Origin: Mycolicibacterium neworleansense
Lineage (GTDB): Bacteria > Actinomycetota > Actinomycetes > Mycobacteriales > Mycobacteriaceae
Direction: 5' to 3'
NCBI RefSeq assembly: GCF_001245615.1
Contig: NZ_CWKH01000001.1
Location: forward strand, 2,170,001 to 2,234,000
DNA: 64,000 nt
Part shown: in pieces, positions 29,546 through 38,077 of the stretch
Numbering within the stretch: the stretch's first letter is position 1
How the letters are laid out: every line of letters begins with the position of its first letter
Notes under the pieces: model-generated
Told to the model about the DNA's origin: nothing
Database searches by the model: none
What the model saw: only the letters and a program-made list of their open reading frames with translations
Translations under genes and position numbers: made by a program

Positions 29546-29955
29546 CAGCGCACTCGCCGGTCCTTGCGGGCTTCGAGTTCCTCGTCCTCGACGATGACGA
29601 GCATCGGCTGACCGGGCACGCACAACATGTTGACGAGAAACTTCAGCGGAACGTCGTCGCGATTGTTGGCATCCGAGTAGTGGATGACGTCGCCGCCGGG
29701 TTCCCAGAAGGCCTCCCCCGCCTTGACCACCCGCGGCGGCTCACCCTCCAGCTCGAACAGCATCTCGCCCTCGAGCACGTAGCCGAAGGCAGGTCCGGCG
29801 GGATGGCGGTGTGGCGGCGCCCCGGGTGATCCGGCGGGCCACTCGATGATCGTCGTCATCACCTCGGCGTTCGGCGGGATGAACGGCGGTGTCACGCTGG
29901 CGATCACGGTCATCGCGTCGTGGAGGGCTTTTTCCTGCTCCGCTGTGACCGGCAT
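29545..29955 (-). CDS. Cupin-domain protein
   Basis: A 136-residue single-cupin protein. Motif 1 is GAPPHRHPAGPAFGYVLEGEM with the two histidines and a glutamate that normally bind a metal, and motif 2 is PGGDVIHYSDANN with the last histidine. Function unknown; small cupins include dioxygenases and ligand sensors. The start (MPVTAEQEKALHD) follows the upstream gene's stop by one base; a longer frame would overlap that gene. Second gene of the NAD(P)-binding/cupin/nitroreductase operon. Confidence 0.85.
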   Translation of the reverse strand: MPVTAEQEKALHDAMTVIASVTPPFIPPNAEVMTTIIEWPAGSPGAPPHRHPAGPAFGYVLEGEMLFELEGEPPRVVKAGEAFWEPGGDVIHYSDANNRDDVPLKFLVNMLCVPGQPMLVIVEDEELEARKDRRVR

Positions 29956-29956
29956 G

Positions 29957-30700
29957 TCAGTGCGCCCCGGCCCATGCGGCCCAACGGGTTTCACCCAGAA
30001 TCCCGTCGTCACCGGTGACCAAGCTGTCGTCGTCTACGGCGGTGCCGAAGTACGTCGCCTGCGGATCGACCACGACGGGCTTGTCGTCGCCCTGCGCGGC
30101 CAGTACCGCGCGCGCCATGTCGGCGAACGAGATCTTGTCGGGCCCACCGATGTTGACGATCCCGTCGAGTGGAGCGCCCTGCGCCACCTTGGCCACCTCA
30201 TCGGCGACGTCGTCGACGGAGATCAGCTGGATCCGCGCATCGGGAACCCGCACCTCGTCGCCCACCACGAGCGACCCGGTGATGGCTTCGGCGAACTCCT
30301 GGAACTGTGTGGCCCGCACGATCGAGTACGGCAGTCCGGATTCGGTGATGTTGTTCTCCTGGGCCACCTTGGCCCGCATGTAGCCGCTGTCGGGCAGGCC
30401 GTCGGTCCCCACGATCGACAGCGCGACGTAGTGTCCGACACCGGTCTCCTTCGCCGCGGCCACCAGATTGCGCGAGGACGCGGTGAAGAAGTCCATCACC
30501 GGGCCGTCGTCGAACGAAGGCGAGTTGACCACGTCGACGAGTGCGTCGGCGCCGCTGAGCGCCTCCACCAGACCCTCACCGGTGAGGACGTTGGCACCCG
30601 ATGACAGGGAGGCGGCCACCACGTCGTGGCCGGCCTCGGTGAGCAACCGCACCACCCGCGAGCCGATCTGGCCGCTGGCCCCTATGACTGTGATTTTCAT
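29957..30700 (-). CDS. NAD(P)-binding (NmrA-like) oxidoreductase
   Basis: A 247-residue atypical SDR. ITVIGASGQIGSRVVRLL is the Rossmann loop; HYVALSIVGTDGLPDSGYMRAK contains a Y-x-x-x-K arrangement (YMRAK) resembling SDR catalysis; QFQEFAEAITGS follows as in YtfG/NmrA proteins. Substrate unknown. The start is MKITVIGASG; a longer open frame upstream has no homology and crosses the non-coding region. It leads an operon with the cupin and broken nitroreductase; I do not recall this cluster in M. tuberculosis, so it looks accessory. Confidence 0.87.
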   Translation of the reverse strand: MKITVIGASGQIGSRVVRLLTEAGHDVVAASLSSGANVLTGEGLVEALSGADALVDVVNSPSFDDGPVMDFFTASSRNLVAAAKETGVGHYVALSIVGTDGLPDSGYMRAKVAQENNITESGLPYSIVRATQFQEFAEAITGSLVVGDEVRVPDARIQLISVDDVADEVAKVAQGAPLDGIVNIGGPDKISFADMARAVLAAQGDDKPVVVDPQATYFGTAVDDDSLVTGDDGILGETRWAAWAGAH

Positions 30701-30880
30701 CGTGCGAATCCCTTCTCTGGCGTGCTGACAGGACCAACACTGGCACCGCGGGCCGAGATTCAAACCCTGGAAAATCCGTAGTCGGCACGCCAAAGTGACT
30801 CTCGGGCTCGCGCTTGACTCCAGCGTGACACCCGGCGCGCGGTGTGTGCGCGATTCGCGCCAGACCGCCCCCACACAGCA

Positions 30881-30917
30881 CAGAACCCCGGGCACCACAG
30901 GGTGCACCGGGGTTCTG
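30881..30917 (-). terminator. Terminator hairpin of the etfB-etfA operon
   Basis: CAGAACCCCGG pairs with CCGGGGTTCTG, with an inner GCACC/GGTGC stem and a 4-base loop. It begins 19 bases after the etfA stop. No U-tract. The rest of 30701-30880 shows no gene. Confidence 0.75.
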
Positions 30918-30935
30918 CGTTGACGCGTTGGGGAT

Positions 30936-31892
30936 CTATCCCTTGCGGGCCTTGACCGCCTCGGTCAGCTGCGGGCTGACCTTGAACAGGTCACCGACGA
31001 TGCCGAGGTCGGCGATCTCGAAGATCGGCGCTTCCTCGTCCTTGTTCACCGCGATGATCGTCTTGGAGGTCTGCATGCCGGCACGGTGCTGGATCGCGCC
31101 GGAGATGCCCAGGGCGATGTACAGCTGCGGCGACACCGTCTTGCCGGTCTGGCCGACCTGGAACTGGCCCGGGTAGTAACCCGAGTCGACCGCGGCGCGG
31201 GAGGCGCCGACGGCGCCGCCCAGCGAGTCGGCCAGCTCTTCGACGACCGAGAAGCTCTCGGCGCTGCCGACGCCACGGCCACCGGCGACCACGACGCTGG
31301 CCTCGGTGAGCTCGGGGCGGTCACCGGCAACGGCGGGCTCGCGCTTGGTGATCTTGGTCGCGTTCTCGGCCTGGGCCGGGACCTCGACGTTGACGACCTC
31401 GCCGGCACCGTCGGCCGGGGCGGCCTCGATCGAGCCCGGACGCACGGTGATGACCGGGGTGTCGCTGGTGACCTGGGCCTCGACGGTGAAGGCGCCACCG
31501 AAGATGCTGTGGACACCCACCGCACCCTCCTTGACGTCGACCACGTCGACCAGCAGACCCGAGCCGATGCGCGCGGCCAGGCGAGCGGCGATTTCCTTGC
31601 CGTCAGCGGTGGCGGCGAGGATCACGCCGGCGGGGGCGGCCGACTCGGCCAGCCCGGCCAGCACGTCGACGACGGGGGTGACCAGGTAGTTCTCCGCGTC
31701 GTCGGACTCGGCGACGTAGATCTTGGCCGCACCGGCGGCCTTCAGGCCGTCGACCAGCGGGGCCGCGGTGCCCGGCTTGCCCACCACGACAGCGGCAGGC
31801 TCACCCAGCACGCGGGCGGCGGTGATGAGCTCGGCGCTGACCTTCTTCAATGCGCCTTCGGAGTGCTCAACGAGCACAAGTACTTCAGCCAT
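30936..31892 (-). CDS. etfA: Electron transfer flavoprotein alpha subunit
   Basis: EtfA/FixB (318 residues) carries the FAD that passes electrons from acyl-CoA dehydrogenases to the respiratory chain. The C-terminal FAD domain is clear: [55 protein letters not shown]. It lies 33 bases after etfB on the same strand, matching Rv3029c-Rv3028c. The ATG opens [13 protein letters not shown], identical in style to mycobacterial FixB. Confidence 0.97.
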   Translation of the reverse strand: MAEVLVLVEHSEGALKKVSAELITAARVLGEPAAVVVGKPGTAAPLVDGLKAAGAAKIYVAESDDAENYLVTPVVDVLAGLAESAAPAGVILAATADGKEIAARLAARIGSGLLVDVVDVKEGAVGVHSIFGGAFTVEAQVTSDTPVITVRPGSIEAAPADGAGEVVNVEVPAQAENATKITKREPAVAGDRPELTEASVVVAGGRGVGSAESFSVVEELADSLGGAVGASRAAVDSGYYPGQFQVGQTGKTVSPQLYIALGISGAIQHRAGMQTSKTIIAVNKDEEAPIFEIADLGIVGDLFKVSPQLTEAVKARKG

Positions 31893-31925
31893 GAGTTCTC
31901 GTTATGTCTTTCGGAAGTGGGTGGG

Positions 31926-32717
31926 CTAGATGAGCTTTTGCGCGACCAGGTACTCGGCGATCTTCGTGCCGCCGTCACCTTCGTCGGTCACCTTCTCACC
32001 GGCGGTCTTCGGCGGCTTCGGGGTCGAAGACAGCACCTTGGAACCGGCATTGGCAACGCCGACCTCATCGGCTTCCACGCCGATCTCGGCGAGGGTGAGC
32101 ACGGTGACTTCCTTCTTCTTGGCGGCCATGATGCCCTTGAAGGAGGGGAAGCGGGGCTCGTTGATCTTCTCGTTGACGCTGACCACGGCCGGCAGCGAGG
32201 CCTCGAGGCTGAAAACGCCCTCGTCGGTCTCACGCTCAGCGGTGACCTTGCCGCCCTCGACGCTCAGCTTGCGCACGTGGGTGAGCTGCGGCAGGCCCAG
32301 GTACTCGGCGATCACGGCCGGGACCGCGCCGCCGACACCGTCGGTGGCCTCGTTGCCGGCGATGACCAGCTCGGTGCCCTCGATGGTGCCCAGCGCGCGG
32401 GCCAGCGCCCAGCCCGTCTGGATCACGTCGGAGCCGTGCAGGCCGTCGTCCTTGAGGTGCACAGCCTTGTCGGCACCCATGGACAGCGCCTTGCGGATCG
32501 CCTCGGTGGCGCGCTCCGGACCGGCGGTCAGCACGGTGACAGTGCTGTCGCCGCCCTCACGCTCCTTGATCAACAGCGCCTCTTCCACGGCGCGCTCGTT
32601 GATCTCGTCGAGCACGGCGTCGGCAGCCTCGCGGTCGAGGGTGAAATCGCCGTCGGACAGCTTGCGCTCCGACCAAGTGTCTGGGACCTGTTTGATCAGG
32701 ACCACGATGTTCGTCAT
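31926..32717 (-). CDS. etfB: Electron transfer flavoprotein beta subunit
   Basis: EtfB/FixA (263 residues) partners EtfA and binds AMP structurally. It begins NIVVLIKQVPDTWSERKL, contains DEINERAVEEALLIKE and the recognition-type loop GALAxTEGTELVIAGNEATDG-like segment. I start at MTNIVVLIK, dropping 15 upstream residues not found in homologues. A palindrome in the upstream region may be an operator for fatty acid-responsive control. Confidence 0.96.
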   Translation of the reverse strand: MTNIVVLIKQVPDTWSERKLSDGDFTLDREAADAVLDEINERAVEEALLIKEREGGDSTVTVLTAGPERATEAIRKALSMGADKAVHLKDDGLHGSDVIQTGWALARALGTIEGTELVIAGNEATDGVGGAVPAVIAEYLGLPQLTHVRKLSVEGGKVTAERETDEGVFSLEASLPAVVSVNEKINEPRFPSFKGIMAAKKKEVTVLTLAEIGVEADEVGVANAGSKVLSSTPKPPKTAGEKVTDEGDGGTKIAEYLVAQKLI

Positions 32718-32788
32718 GACTCTGGTTCGTCCTCCTCGATGAGACCGGTGGCCCGGGCTCATATCACGTTCTAGGCAACTAGCATCAT

Positions 32789-32804
32789 GTTACCGGTCGG
32801 TAAC
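32789..32804. promoter_or_regulatory. 16-bp perfect palindrome between etfB and the Rv3030 homologue
   Basis: GTTACCGGTCGGTAAC: arms GTTACCG and CGGTAAC around GT. It lies 72 bases upstream of etfB and 143 bases upstream of the divergent methyltransferase. Shape and length suit a TetR-type repressor; the regulator is not identified. Confidence 0.55.
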
Positions 32805-32910
32805 TTTTGATGGTTCGCAGGAACACCATAGCTGGTCGGAGTTTGTATTCCGGCCTCCCCTACCACACCCCTGAGGTATCCGAACCGTAGGTTGAATCGC
32901 CACCGACCCC

Positions 32911-32938
32911 TTCAACCTGGGTAAGGCTGGGTTAGCCT
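32911..32938 (+). promoter_or_regulatory. Promoter of the MGLP methyltransferase gene
   Basis: TTCAAC (32911), 16-base spacer, TAGCCT (32933), then eight bases to the ATG. A leaderless or very short-leader start is likely. Confidence 0.4.
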
Positions 32939-32946
32939 GCCTTCCA

Positions 32947-33720
32947 ATGAGCGCATTCGTTGGCGACCCGGATCACGCCCTACCCCTGACCGGCGAGCGG
33001 ACCATCCCCGGCCTGGCGGAGGAGAACTACTGGTTTCGCCGGCATGAGGTGGTGTATCAGCGGCTGGCCGGCCGGTGCGTCGATCGCGAGGTCCTGGAGG
33101 CCGGCTGCGGTGAGGGCTACGGTGCCGACCTGATCGCCGACGTGGCGCGCCGAGTCGTCGCGCTGGACTACGACGAGGCCACGGTGGCCCACGTGCGGGC
33201 CCGCTACCCCAGGGTGCAGATCCAGCACGGAAACCTCGCCGAGCTGCCGCTGGCCGACCAGTCGGTCGACGTCGTGGTGAACTTCCAGGTCATCGAACAC
33301 CTGTGGGATCAAGGCCAATTCGTCTCCGAGTGCTTCCGGGTGCTGCGGCCCGGCGGCGTGTTCCTGGTCTCCACCCCCAACCGGATCACCTTCTCCCCCG
33401 GTCGGGACACCCCGCTCAACCCGTTCCACACCCGTGAACTCAATGCCGCGGAGCTGACCGAACTGCTGCACGACGCCGGATTCAACGTCGAGTCGATGCT
33501 CGGCGTCTTCCACGGCGCCGGGCTGGCGAAACTGGACGCCCGGCACGGCGGCTCGATCATCGAGGCGCAGGTGCAGCGCGCCGTGGCCGACGCACCGTGG
33601 CCCGAGGAACTGCTCGCAGACGTGGCGGCGGTGAGCATCGACGACTTCGACCTGACCTCCGCCGACGAGCGCAACATCGACGACAGCCTCGATCTGGTGG
33701 CGATCGCGGTGCGGCCGTGA
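32947..33720 (+). CDS. SAM-dependent methyltransferase (Rv3030 homologue)
   Basis: A 257-residue class I methyltransferase: VLEAGCGEGYGADLIADVARRVVALDYD is motif I to II, and LRPGGVFLVSTPNR the post-motif III strand. In M. tuberculosis, Rv3030 is first in the cluster for 6-O-methylglucosyl lipopolysaccharides (MGLP) and is a proposed sugar O-methyltransferase; the exact reaction is not settled. Its stop overlaps the GH57 gene start (GTGA), so they are coupled. Confidence 0.9.
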   Translation: MSAFVGDPDHALPLTGERTIPGLAEENYWFRRHEVVYQRLAGRCVDREVLEAGCGEGYGADLIADVARRVVALDYDEATVAHVRARYPRVQIQHGNLAELPLADQSVDVVVNFQVIEHLWDQGQFVSECFRVLRPGGVFLVSTPNRITFSPGRDTPLNPFHTRELNAAELTELLHDAGFNVESMLGVFHGAGLAKLDARHGGSIIEAQVQRAVADAPWPEELLADVAAVSIDDFDLTSADERNIDDSLDLVAIAVRP

Positions 33721-35303
33721 CGCATTCCACTCGGGAGGCCGACCCCGACCCGGTACCTCGGCGCCATGTCGCCGGCAATCCGGCTCCGGGTTTGTTCACG
33801 CTCGTCCTGCATACCCATCTGCCCTGGCTGGCTCATCACGGCCGCTGGCCGGTCGGCGAGGAGTGGCTCTACCAGTCCTGGGCGGCGGCGTACCTGCCGT
33901 TGATGCGGGTATTGCGCGGGCTGGCCGCCGAGGACCGCAGCCATCTGATCACCCTCGGCATGACGCCGGTGGTCACCGCACAGCTCGATGACCCCTACTG
34001 CCTGACGGGCATGCATCACTGGCTGGCCAACTGGCAGCTGCGCGCCCAGGAGGCCACCACATTGCGCGAGCCGGAAGGCTTGCGGCAGTTCGGCATTCGT
34101 GAGTACGCCGAGGCGGGCGCGGCCATCGAGGAATTCACCACCCATTGGCGGCACGGCGCCAGCGGGCTGCTGCGCCAGCTGATCGACGCCGAGACCATCG
34201 AGCTGCTCGGCGGCCCGCTGTCACACCCGTTCCAGCCGCTGCTCAACCCGCGGCTGCGCGAGTTCGCGCTGCGCGAAGGCCTGGCTGACGCCCAGCAGCG
34301 GTTCGCTCAAACCCCGGTCGGCATCTGGGCACCCGAATGCGCGTACGCGCCCGGCATGGAGACCGGATATGCCGCCGCCGGTGTCGGGCACTTCATGGTC
34401 GACGGACCGTCGCTGCACGGTGACACCGCGCTCGGCCGGCCGGTCGGCGAGACCGACGTGGTGGCTTTCGGGCGCGACCTGCAGGTCAGCTACCGGGTGT
34501 GGTCGCCGAAGTCCGGCTACCCCGGCCACGCCTCCTACCGGGATTTCCACACCTACGACCACACCACCGGCCTCAAGCCGTCCCGGGTCACCGGTCGCAA
34601 CGTCCCGTCCGAGGAGAAGGCACCCTACGACCCGCAGCGCGCCGACCGCGCGATCGACGAGCATGTCGCCGACTTCGTCGAGGTGGTGCGCCGCCGGCTG
34701 ATCAGCGAGAGCGAGCGGATCGGCCGTCCGGCACACGTGGTGGCCGCATTCGACACCGAGCTGTTCGGGCACTGGTGGTACGAGGGGCCGGAGTGGCTGG
34801 GCCGGGTGCTGCGGGCCCTGCCCGCGGCCGGTGTGCGGGTGGGCACCCTCGCCGATGCCAAGGCCGGCGGATTCATCGGTTCTCCGGTCGAATTGCCGCC
34901 CAGCTCATGGGGTTCGGGCAAGAACTGGCAGGTCTGGAACGGCGAGAAGGTGGCCGATCTGGTGCAGCTCAACAGCGAGGTGGTCGACGGCGCGCTGAGC
35001 ACCGTGGACAAGGCGCTCACCCAGCATGCCGCGGTCGGCGCACCGACCGCCCGTGACCGGGTGGCCGATCAGATCCTGCGAGAGACACTGTTGACCGTGT
35101 CCAGCGACTGGCCGTTCATGGTGAGCAAGGATTCGGCCGCCGACTATGCGCGCTACCGGGCCCATCTGCACGCCCACGCCACGCGCGAGATCTCCGACGC
35201 GCTGGCCTCGGGCCGTCGCGACCATGCCGAGCGGCTCGCCGACGGCTGGAACAAGGCCGACGGACTGTTCGGCGCCCTCGACGCCCGGCGTCTGCCAAAA
35301 TGA
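33717..35303 (+). CDS. GH57 alpha-1,4-glucan branching enzyme (Rv3031 homologue)
   Basis: A 528-residue family 57 glycoside hydrolase with a C-terminal DUF1957 domain. The catalytic nucleophile is the glutamate in IWAPECAYAPG and the acid/base the aspartate in AFDTELFGHWWYEGPEWL; VLHTHLPWLAHHGRWPVGEEWLY begins the barrel. These enzymes add alpha-1,6 branches to alpha-glucans, fitting the branched backbone of MGLP. The GTG start is coupled to the methyltransferase stop; the earlier open frame lies inside that gene. Confidence 0.93.
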   Translation: MTHSTREADPDPVPRRHVAGNPAPGLFTLVLHTHLPWLAHHGRWPVGEEWLYQSWAAAYLPLMRVLRGLAAEDRSHLITLGMTPVVTAQLDDPYCLTGMHHWLANWQLRAQEATTLREPEGLRQFGIREYAEAGAAIEEFTTHWRHGASGLLRQLIDAETIELLGGPLSHPFQPLLNPRLREFALREGLADAQQRFAQTPVGIWAPECAYAPGMETGYAAAGVGHFMVDGPSLHGDTALGRPVGETDVVAFGRDLQVSYRVWSPKSGYPGHASYRDFHTYDHTTGLKPSRVTGRNVPSEEKAPYDPQRADRAIDEHVADFVEVVRRRLISESERIGRPAHVVAAFDTELFGHWWYEGPEWLGRVLRALPAAGVRVGTLADAKAGGFIGSPVELPPSSWGSGKNWQVWNGEKVADLVQLNSEVVDGALSTVDKALTQHAAVGAPTARDRVADQILRETLLTVSSDWPFMVSKDSAADYARYRAHLHAHATREISDALASGRRDHAERLADGWNKADGLFGALDARRLPK

Positions 35304-35394
35304 CCCCCAGCGCGAGCGTGCGCGTCTGCCGCCCGACACGCCGCCGATCCACAGCATTGTCCGCACAGTCGCACCGGCATGAAGGCACGCAGTC

Positions 35395-36636
35395 ATGAAG
35401 ATCCTGATGGTGTCATGGGAGTACCCGCCCGTCGTCGTCGGCGGTCTGGGCCGGCACGTGCACCACCTGGCCACCGCGCTGGCCGAAGCGGGCCACGAGA
35501 TCGTGGTGCTCAGCCGCAGGCCCACCGACACCGATCCGAGCACCCACCCGTCGACCGACGAGGTCAGCGAGGGCGTGCGGGTGGTGGCCGCCGCGCAGGA
35601 TCCACACGAGTTCGTGTTCGGCACCGACATGATGGCCTGGACGCTGGCCATGGGTCATGCCATGGTGCGCACCGGCCTTGCCGTCAAAGACAATTCGGGT
35701 GACCGCTGGGTCCCCGACCTGGTTCACGCCCACGACTGGCTGGTGGCCCACCCGGCCATCGCGCTGGCCGAATACTTCGATGTACCACTGGTTTCCACCA
35801 TCCATGCCACCGAGGCGGGCCGGCATTCCGGATGGGTTTCCGGCTCGATCAGCCGGCAGGTGCATGCCGTGGAATCCTGGCTGGTGCGCGAATCCGATTC
35901 GCTCATCACGTGTTCGGCCTCGATGAGCGACGAGATCACCCAGCTGTTCGGACCGGAACTGTCCGAGATCAGGGTGATCCGCAACGGCATCGACGCCGAC
36001 CTCTGGCCGTTCGCGCCGCGACGCCCGCGCCAGGGCCCACCCGAGTTGCTCTACCTCGGTCGCCTGGAGTACGAGAAGGGCGTGCACGACGCGATCGCGG
36101 CCCTGCCCCGTATCCGGCGAGCGCACCCCGGCACCACGCTGACCATCGCCGGTGACGGCACCCAGCAGCAGTGGCTCGTCGAGCAGGCTCGCAAGCACAA
36201 GGTGCTCAAGGCAACCCGGTTCGTCGGGCGGCTCGGTCACGAGGAGCTGCTGCAGGCCCTGCAGTCCGCCGACGCGGCGGTGCTGCCCAGCCATTACGAG
36301 CCGTTCGGCATCGTGGCGCTGGAGGCCGCGGCCACCGGAACGCCGCTGGTGACCTCGAACGTGGGCGGCCTTGGTGAAGCCGTGATCGATGGCCAGACCG
36401 GAATGTCCTTCGCGCCAAGGGATGTGGCGGGGCTGGCGGCGGCGGTACGCGCCGTGCTCGACGATCCCGAGGCCGCGCAGCGCCGGGCGATCGCCGCCCG
36501 CGAGCGGCTCAGCGCCGACTTCGACTGGCACACTGTGGCCGCCGAGACCAGTCAGGTCTATCTGGCTGCCAAACGGGCCGAGCGGGAACCGCATCCCCGC
36601 CGCCCGATCGTCGAGCACGCACTGCCCGACCGCTGA
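35395..36636 (+). CDS. Glycogen-synthase-like alpha-glucosyltransferase (Rv3032 homologue)
   Basis: A 413-residue GT-B glycosyltransferase. MKILMVSWEYPPVVVGGLGRHV contains the sugar-nucleotide loop, and SHYEPFGIVALEAAATGTPLV the E-x7-E motif of retaining GT4 enzymes. In M. tuberculosis, Rv3032 is the alpha-1,4-glucosyltransferase that elongates MGLP. It follows the branching enzyme by 91 bases in the same direction, and the three genes form the conserved MGLP core. Confidence 0.93.
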   Translation: MKILMVSWEYPPVVVGGLGRHVHHLATALAEAGHEIVVLSRRPTDTDPSTHPSTDEVSEGVRVVAAAQDPHEFVFGTDMMAWTLAMGHAMVRTGLAVKDNSGDRWVPDLVHAHDWLVAHPAIALAEYFDVPLVSTIHATEAGRHSGWVSGSISRQVHAVESWLVRESDSLITCSASMSDEITQLFGPELSEIRVIRNGIDADLWPFAPRRPRQGPPELLYLGRLEYEKGVHDAIAALPRIRRAHPGTTLTIAGDGTQQQWLVEQARKHKVLKATRFVGRLGHEELLQALQSADAAVLPSHYEPFGIVALEAAATGTPLVTSNVGGLGEAVIDGQTGMSFAPRDVAGLAAAVRAVLDDPEAAQRRAIAARERLSADFDWHTVAAETSQVYLAAKRAEREPHPRRPIVEHALPDR

Positions 36637-36674
36637 TTCGACCGGCGTCGAATCAATCCGCACTTAGCGTGCGG
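36637..36674 (+). promoter_or_regulatory. Two palindromes over the MFS/ArsR promoter
   Basis: TTCGAC-CGGC-GTCGAA (36637-36652) covers the -35 region and CCGCAC-TTAGC-GTGCGG (36658-36674) covers the -10 TAGCGT (36665-36670). The ATG of the MFS gene follows six bases after the -10. The positions are right for repression by the ArsR protein encoded downstream, or one may serve as terminator of the preceding gene. Confidence 0.5.
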
Positions 36675-36676
36675 GT

Positions 36677-38077
36677 ATGGCTCCACAACGATCCCCCGTC
36701 GTCACGCTGATCGCCGCTTATCTCGGGCTGTTCATCGGCCTGGTCGACGCGAACGCCGTCAACCTGGCGCTCCCGGCGATCGGCGCCGACCTGGGCGGCG
36801 GGGTGACCGGTGCGCAGTGGACCATCGACGCCTACAACGTCACGTTCGCGGCGTTCCTGCTCACCGCGGGATCGTTGGGTGACCGGTTCAGCCGGCGCCG
36901 CATGCTGCGGATCGGCCTGGCCATCTTCGTCGCGGCCTCGATCGCCTGCGCGCTGAGCCCGTCGTTGACGTTGTTACTGGTGGCCCGGGCGGTCCAGGGG
37001 CTCGGCGCGGCGATGATGCTGCCGCAGGGCCTGGCCATCGCCGCAGCGGTCTATCCGGATCCGCGCGGGCGGGCCCGGGCCACTGCGGCGTGGGCGATGG
37101 CCGCGGCGAGCAGCACCGCGCTGGGACCCCTGCTGGGCGGCGTCCTGGCCGACACCAGCGGCTGGCGTTGGATCTTCTGGGTCAACGTGCCGATCGGCCT
37201 GCTCGCGCTGGTCATGAGCGTCTCGTACCTGCCCGATTCGCGCGATCCGCACGCCGCACGCCTCGACCTGGGCGGTCAGTGCCTGGCCGTCCTGGCCCTG
37301 GGCACCACGACACTGCTGCTGGTCGAGGGGCACGACTGGCATTGGCAGCAGACGGTGGCAATCGGCGCGACGGCCCTGGCCGCGTGCGCCGCATTCCTGG
37401 CTGCCCAGCGCCGCAGCCCGCATCCGATGCTGCCGCTGGACGTGTTCGGCAGCCGCCACCTGATCGGCGCCCTGCTGGCCACATTCGCGATGACGTTCGG
37501 CATCTACGGCCTGCTTCTGGTGAACAGCTTTGCCTTTCAACAGCTCCGGGGCGCCGGCGCACTGGCCACAGCCGTGTGGTTCCTGCCGATGGCGGTCGTC
37601 TACCTGCTGCTGATCCCGGTCGCCAATCGGCTGGCCCGCCGGACCGGGCCACGCCCGCCGATGGCCGCCGGCCTGACCCTGATGGCGGCGGGATCTCTGC
37701 TCTACGCCACAGCCGGACCATTGGGCGCCATCGGGTGGCTGGAGTTGTCCTTGGTGCTCGCGGGGGCGGGGCTGGCCCTCAACACCGGCCCGGCGGTGAC
37801 GCTGGCGATGGCCGCGATCCCGCTGGGGCGGACGGGCCTGGCCGCGGGCGTGGTGAATCTGGCGAGGCTGCTGGGTATCACTGTCGGGGTCGCGGTGTTG
37901 GGTAGTGCCATGACGGTCGTGGGCGGTGCGGCAGGGGTACGGACCGCACTGCTGGTTGGTGCCGGATGTCAGTTGTTCGGCGCGGTACTGGCGCTACGGC
38001 TGACCCGACGCACCCGGACGCCCGCTGCGGCAGCCCAAGCTGACCGGACCCTCAGGAAGGAGTCATGCCATGCGTGA
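36677..38077 (+). CDS. MFS drug-efflux transporter (DHA2/QacA-like)
   Basis: A 466-residue multi-pass protein with DHA2-group features: LIAAYLGLFIGLVDANAVNLALP opens helix 1, WTIDAYNVTFAAFLLTAGSLGDRFSRRR is the first loop motif, and GLAIAAAVYPDPRGRARATAAWAMAAASSTALGPLLGGVLAD is the motif B/C region. Such pumps export cationic drugs or metabolites with protons. The last eight bases overlap the ArsR regulator gene. The pair is inserted in the MGLP region between the Rv3032 and Rv3033 homologues. Confidence 0.9.
   Translation: MAPQRSPVVTLIAAYLGLFIGLVDANAVNLALPAIGADLGGGVTGAQWTIDAYNVTFAAFLLTAGSLGDRFSRRRMLRIGLAIFVAASIACALSPSLTLLLVARAVQGLGAAMMLPQGLAIAAAVYPDPRGRARATAAWAMAAASSTALGPLLGGVLADTSGWRWIFWVNVPIGLLALVMSVSYLPDSRDPHAARLDLGGQCLAVLALGTTTLLLVEGHDWHWQQTVAIGATALAACAAFLAAQRRSPHPMLPLDVFGSRHLIGALLATFAMTFGIYGLLLVNSFAFQQLRGAGALATAVWFLPMAVVYLLLIPVANRLARRTGPRPPMAAGLTLMAAGSLLYATAGPLGAIGWLELSLVLAGAGLALNTGPAVTLAMAAIPLGRTGLAAGVVNLARLLGITVGVAVLGSAMTVVGGAAGVRTALLVGAGCQLFGAVLALRLTRRTRTPAAAAQADRTLRKESCHA

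Noticed and set aside
28876..29829. 317-codon plus-strand frame across the nitroreductase/cupin region
   Set aside because: Antisense to clear nitroreductase and cupin motifs; low-complexity Arg/Pro content.
32921..32945. Possible IdeR iron box upstream of the Rv3030 homologue
   Set aside because: Only a nine-base core (AGGCTAACC) matches and about 12 of 19 positions overall; the bases are better explained as the -10 region.
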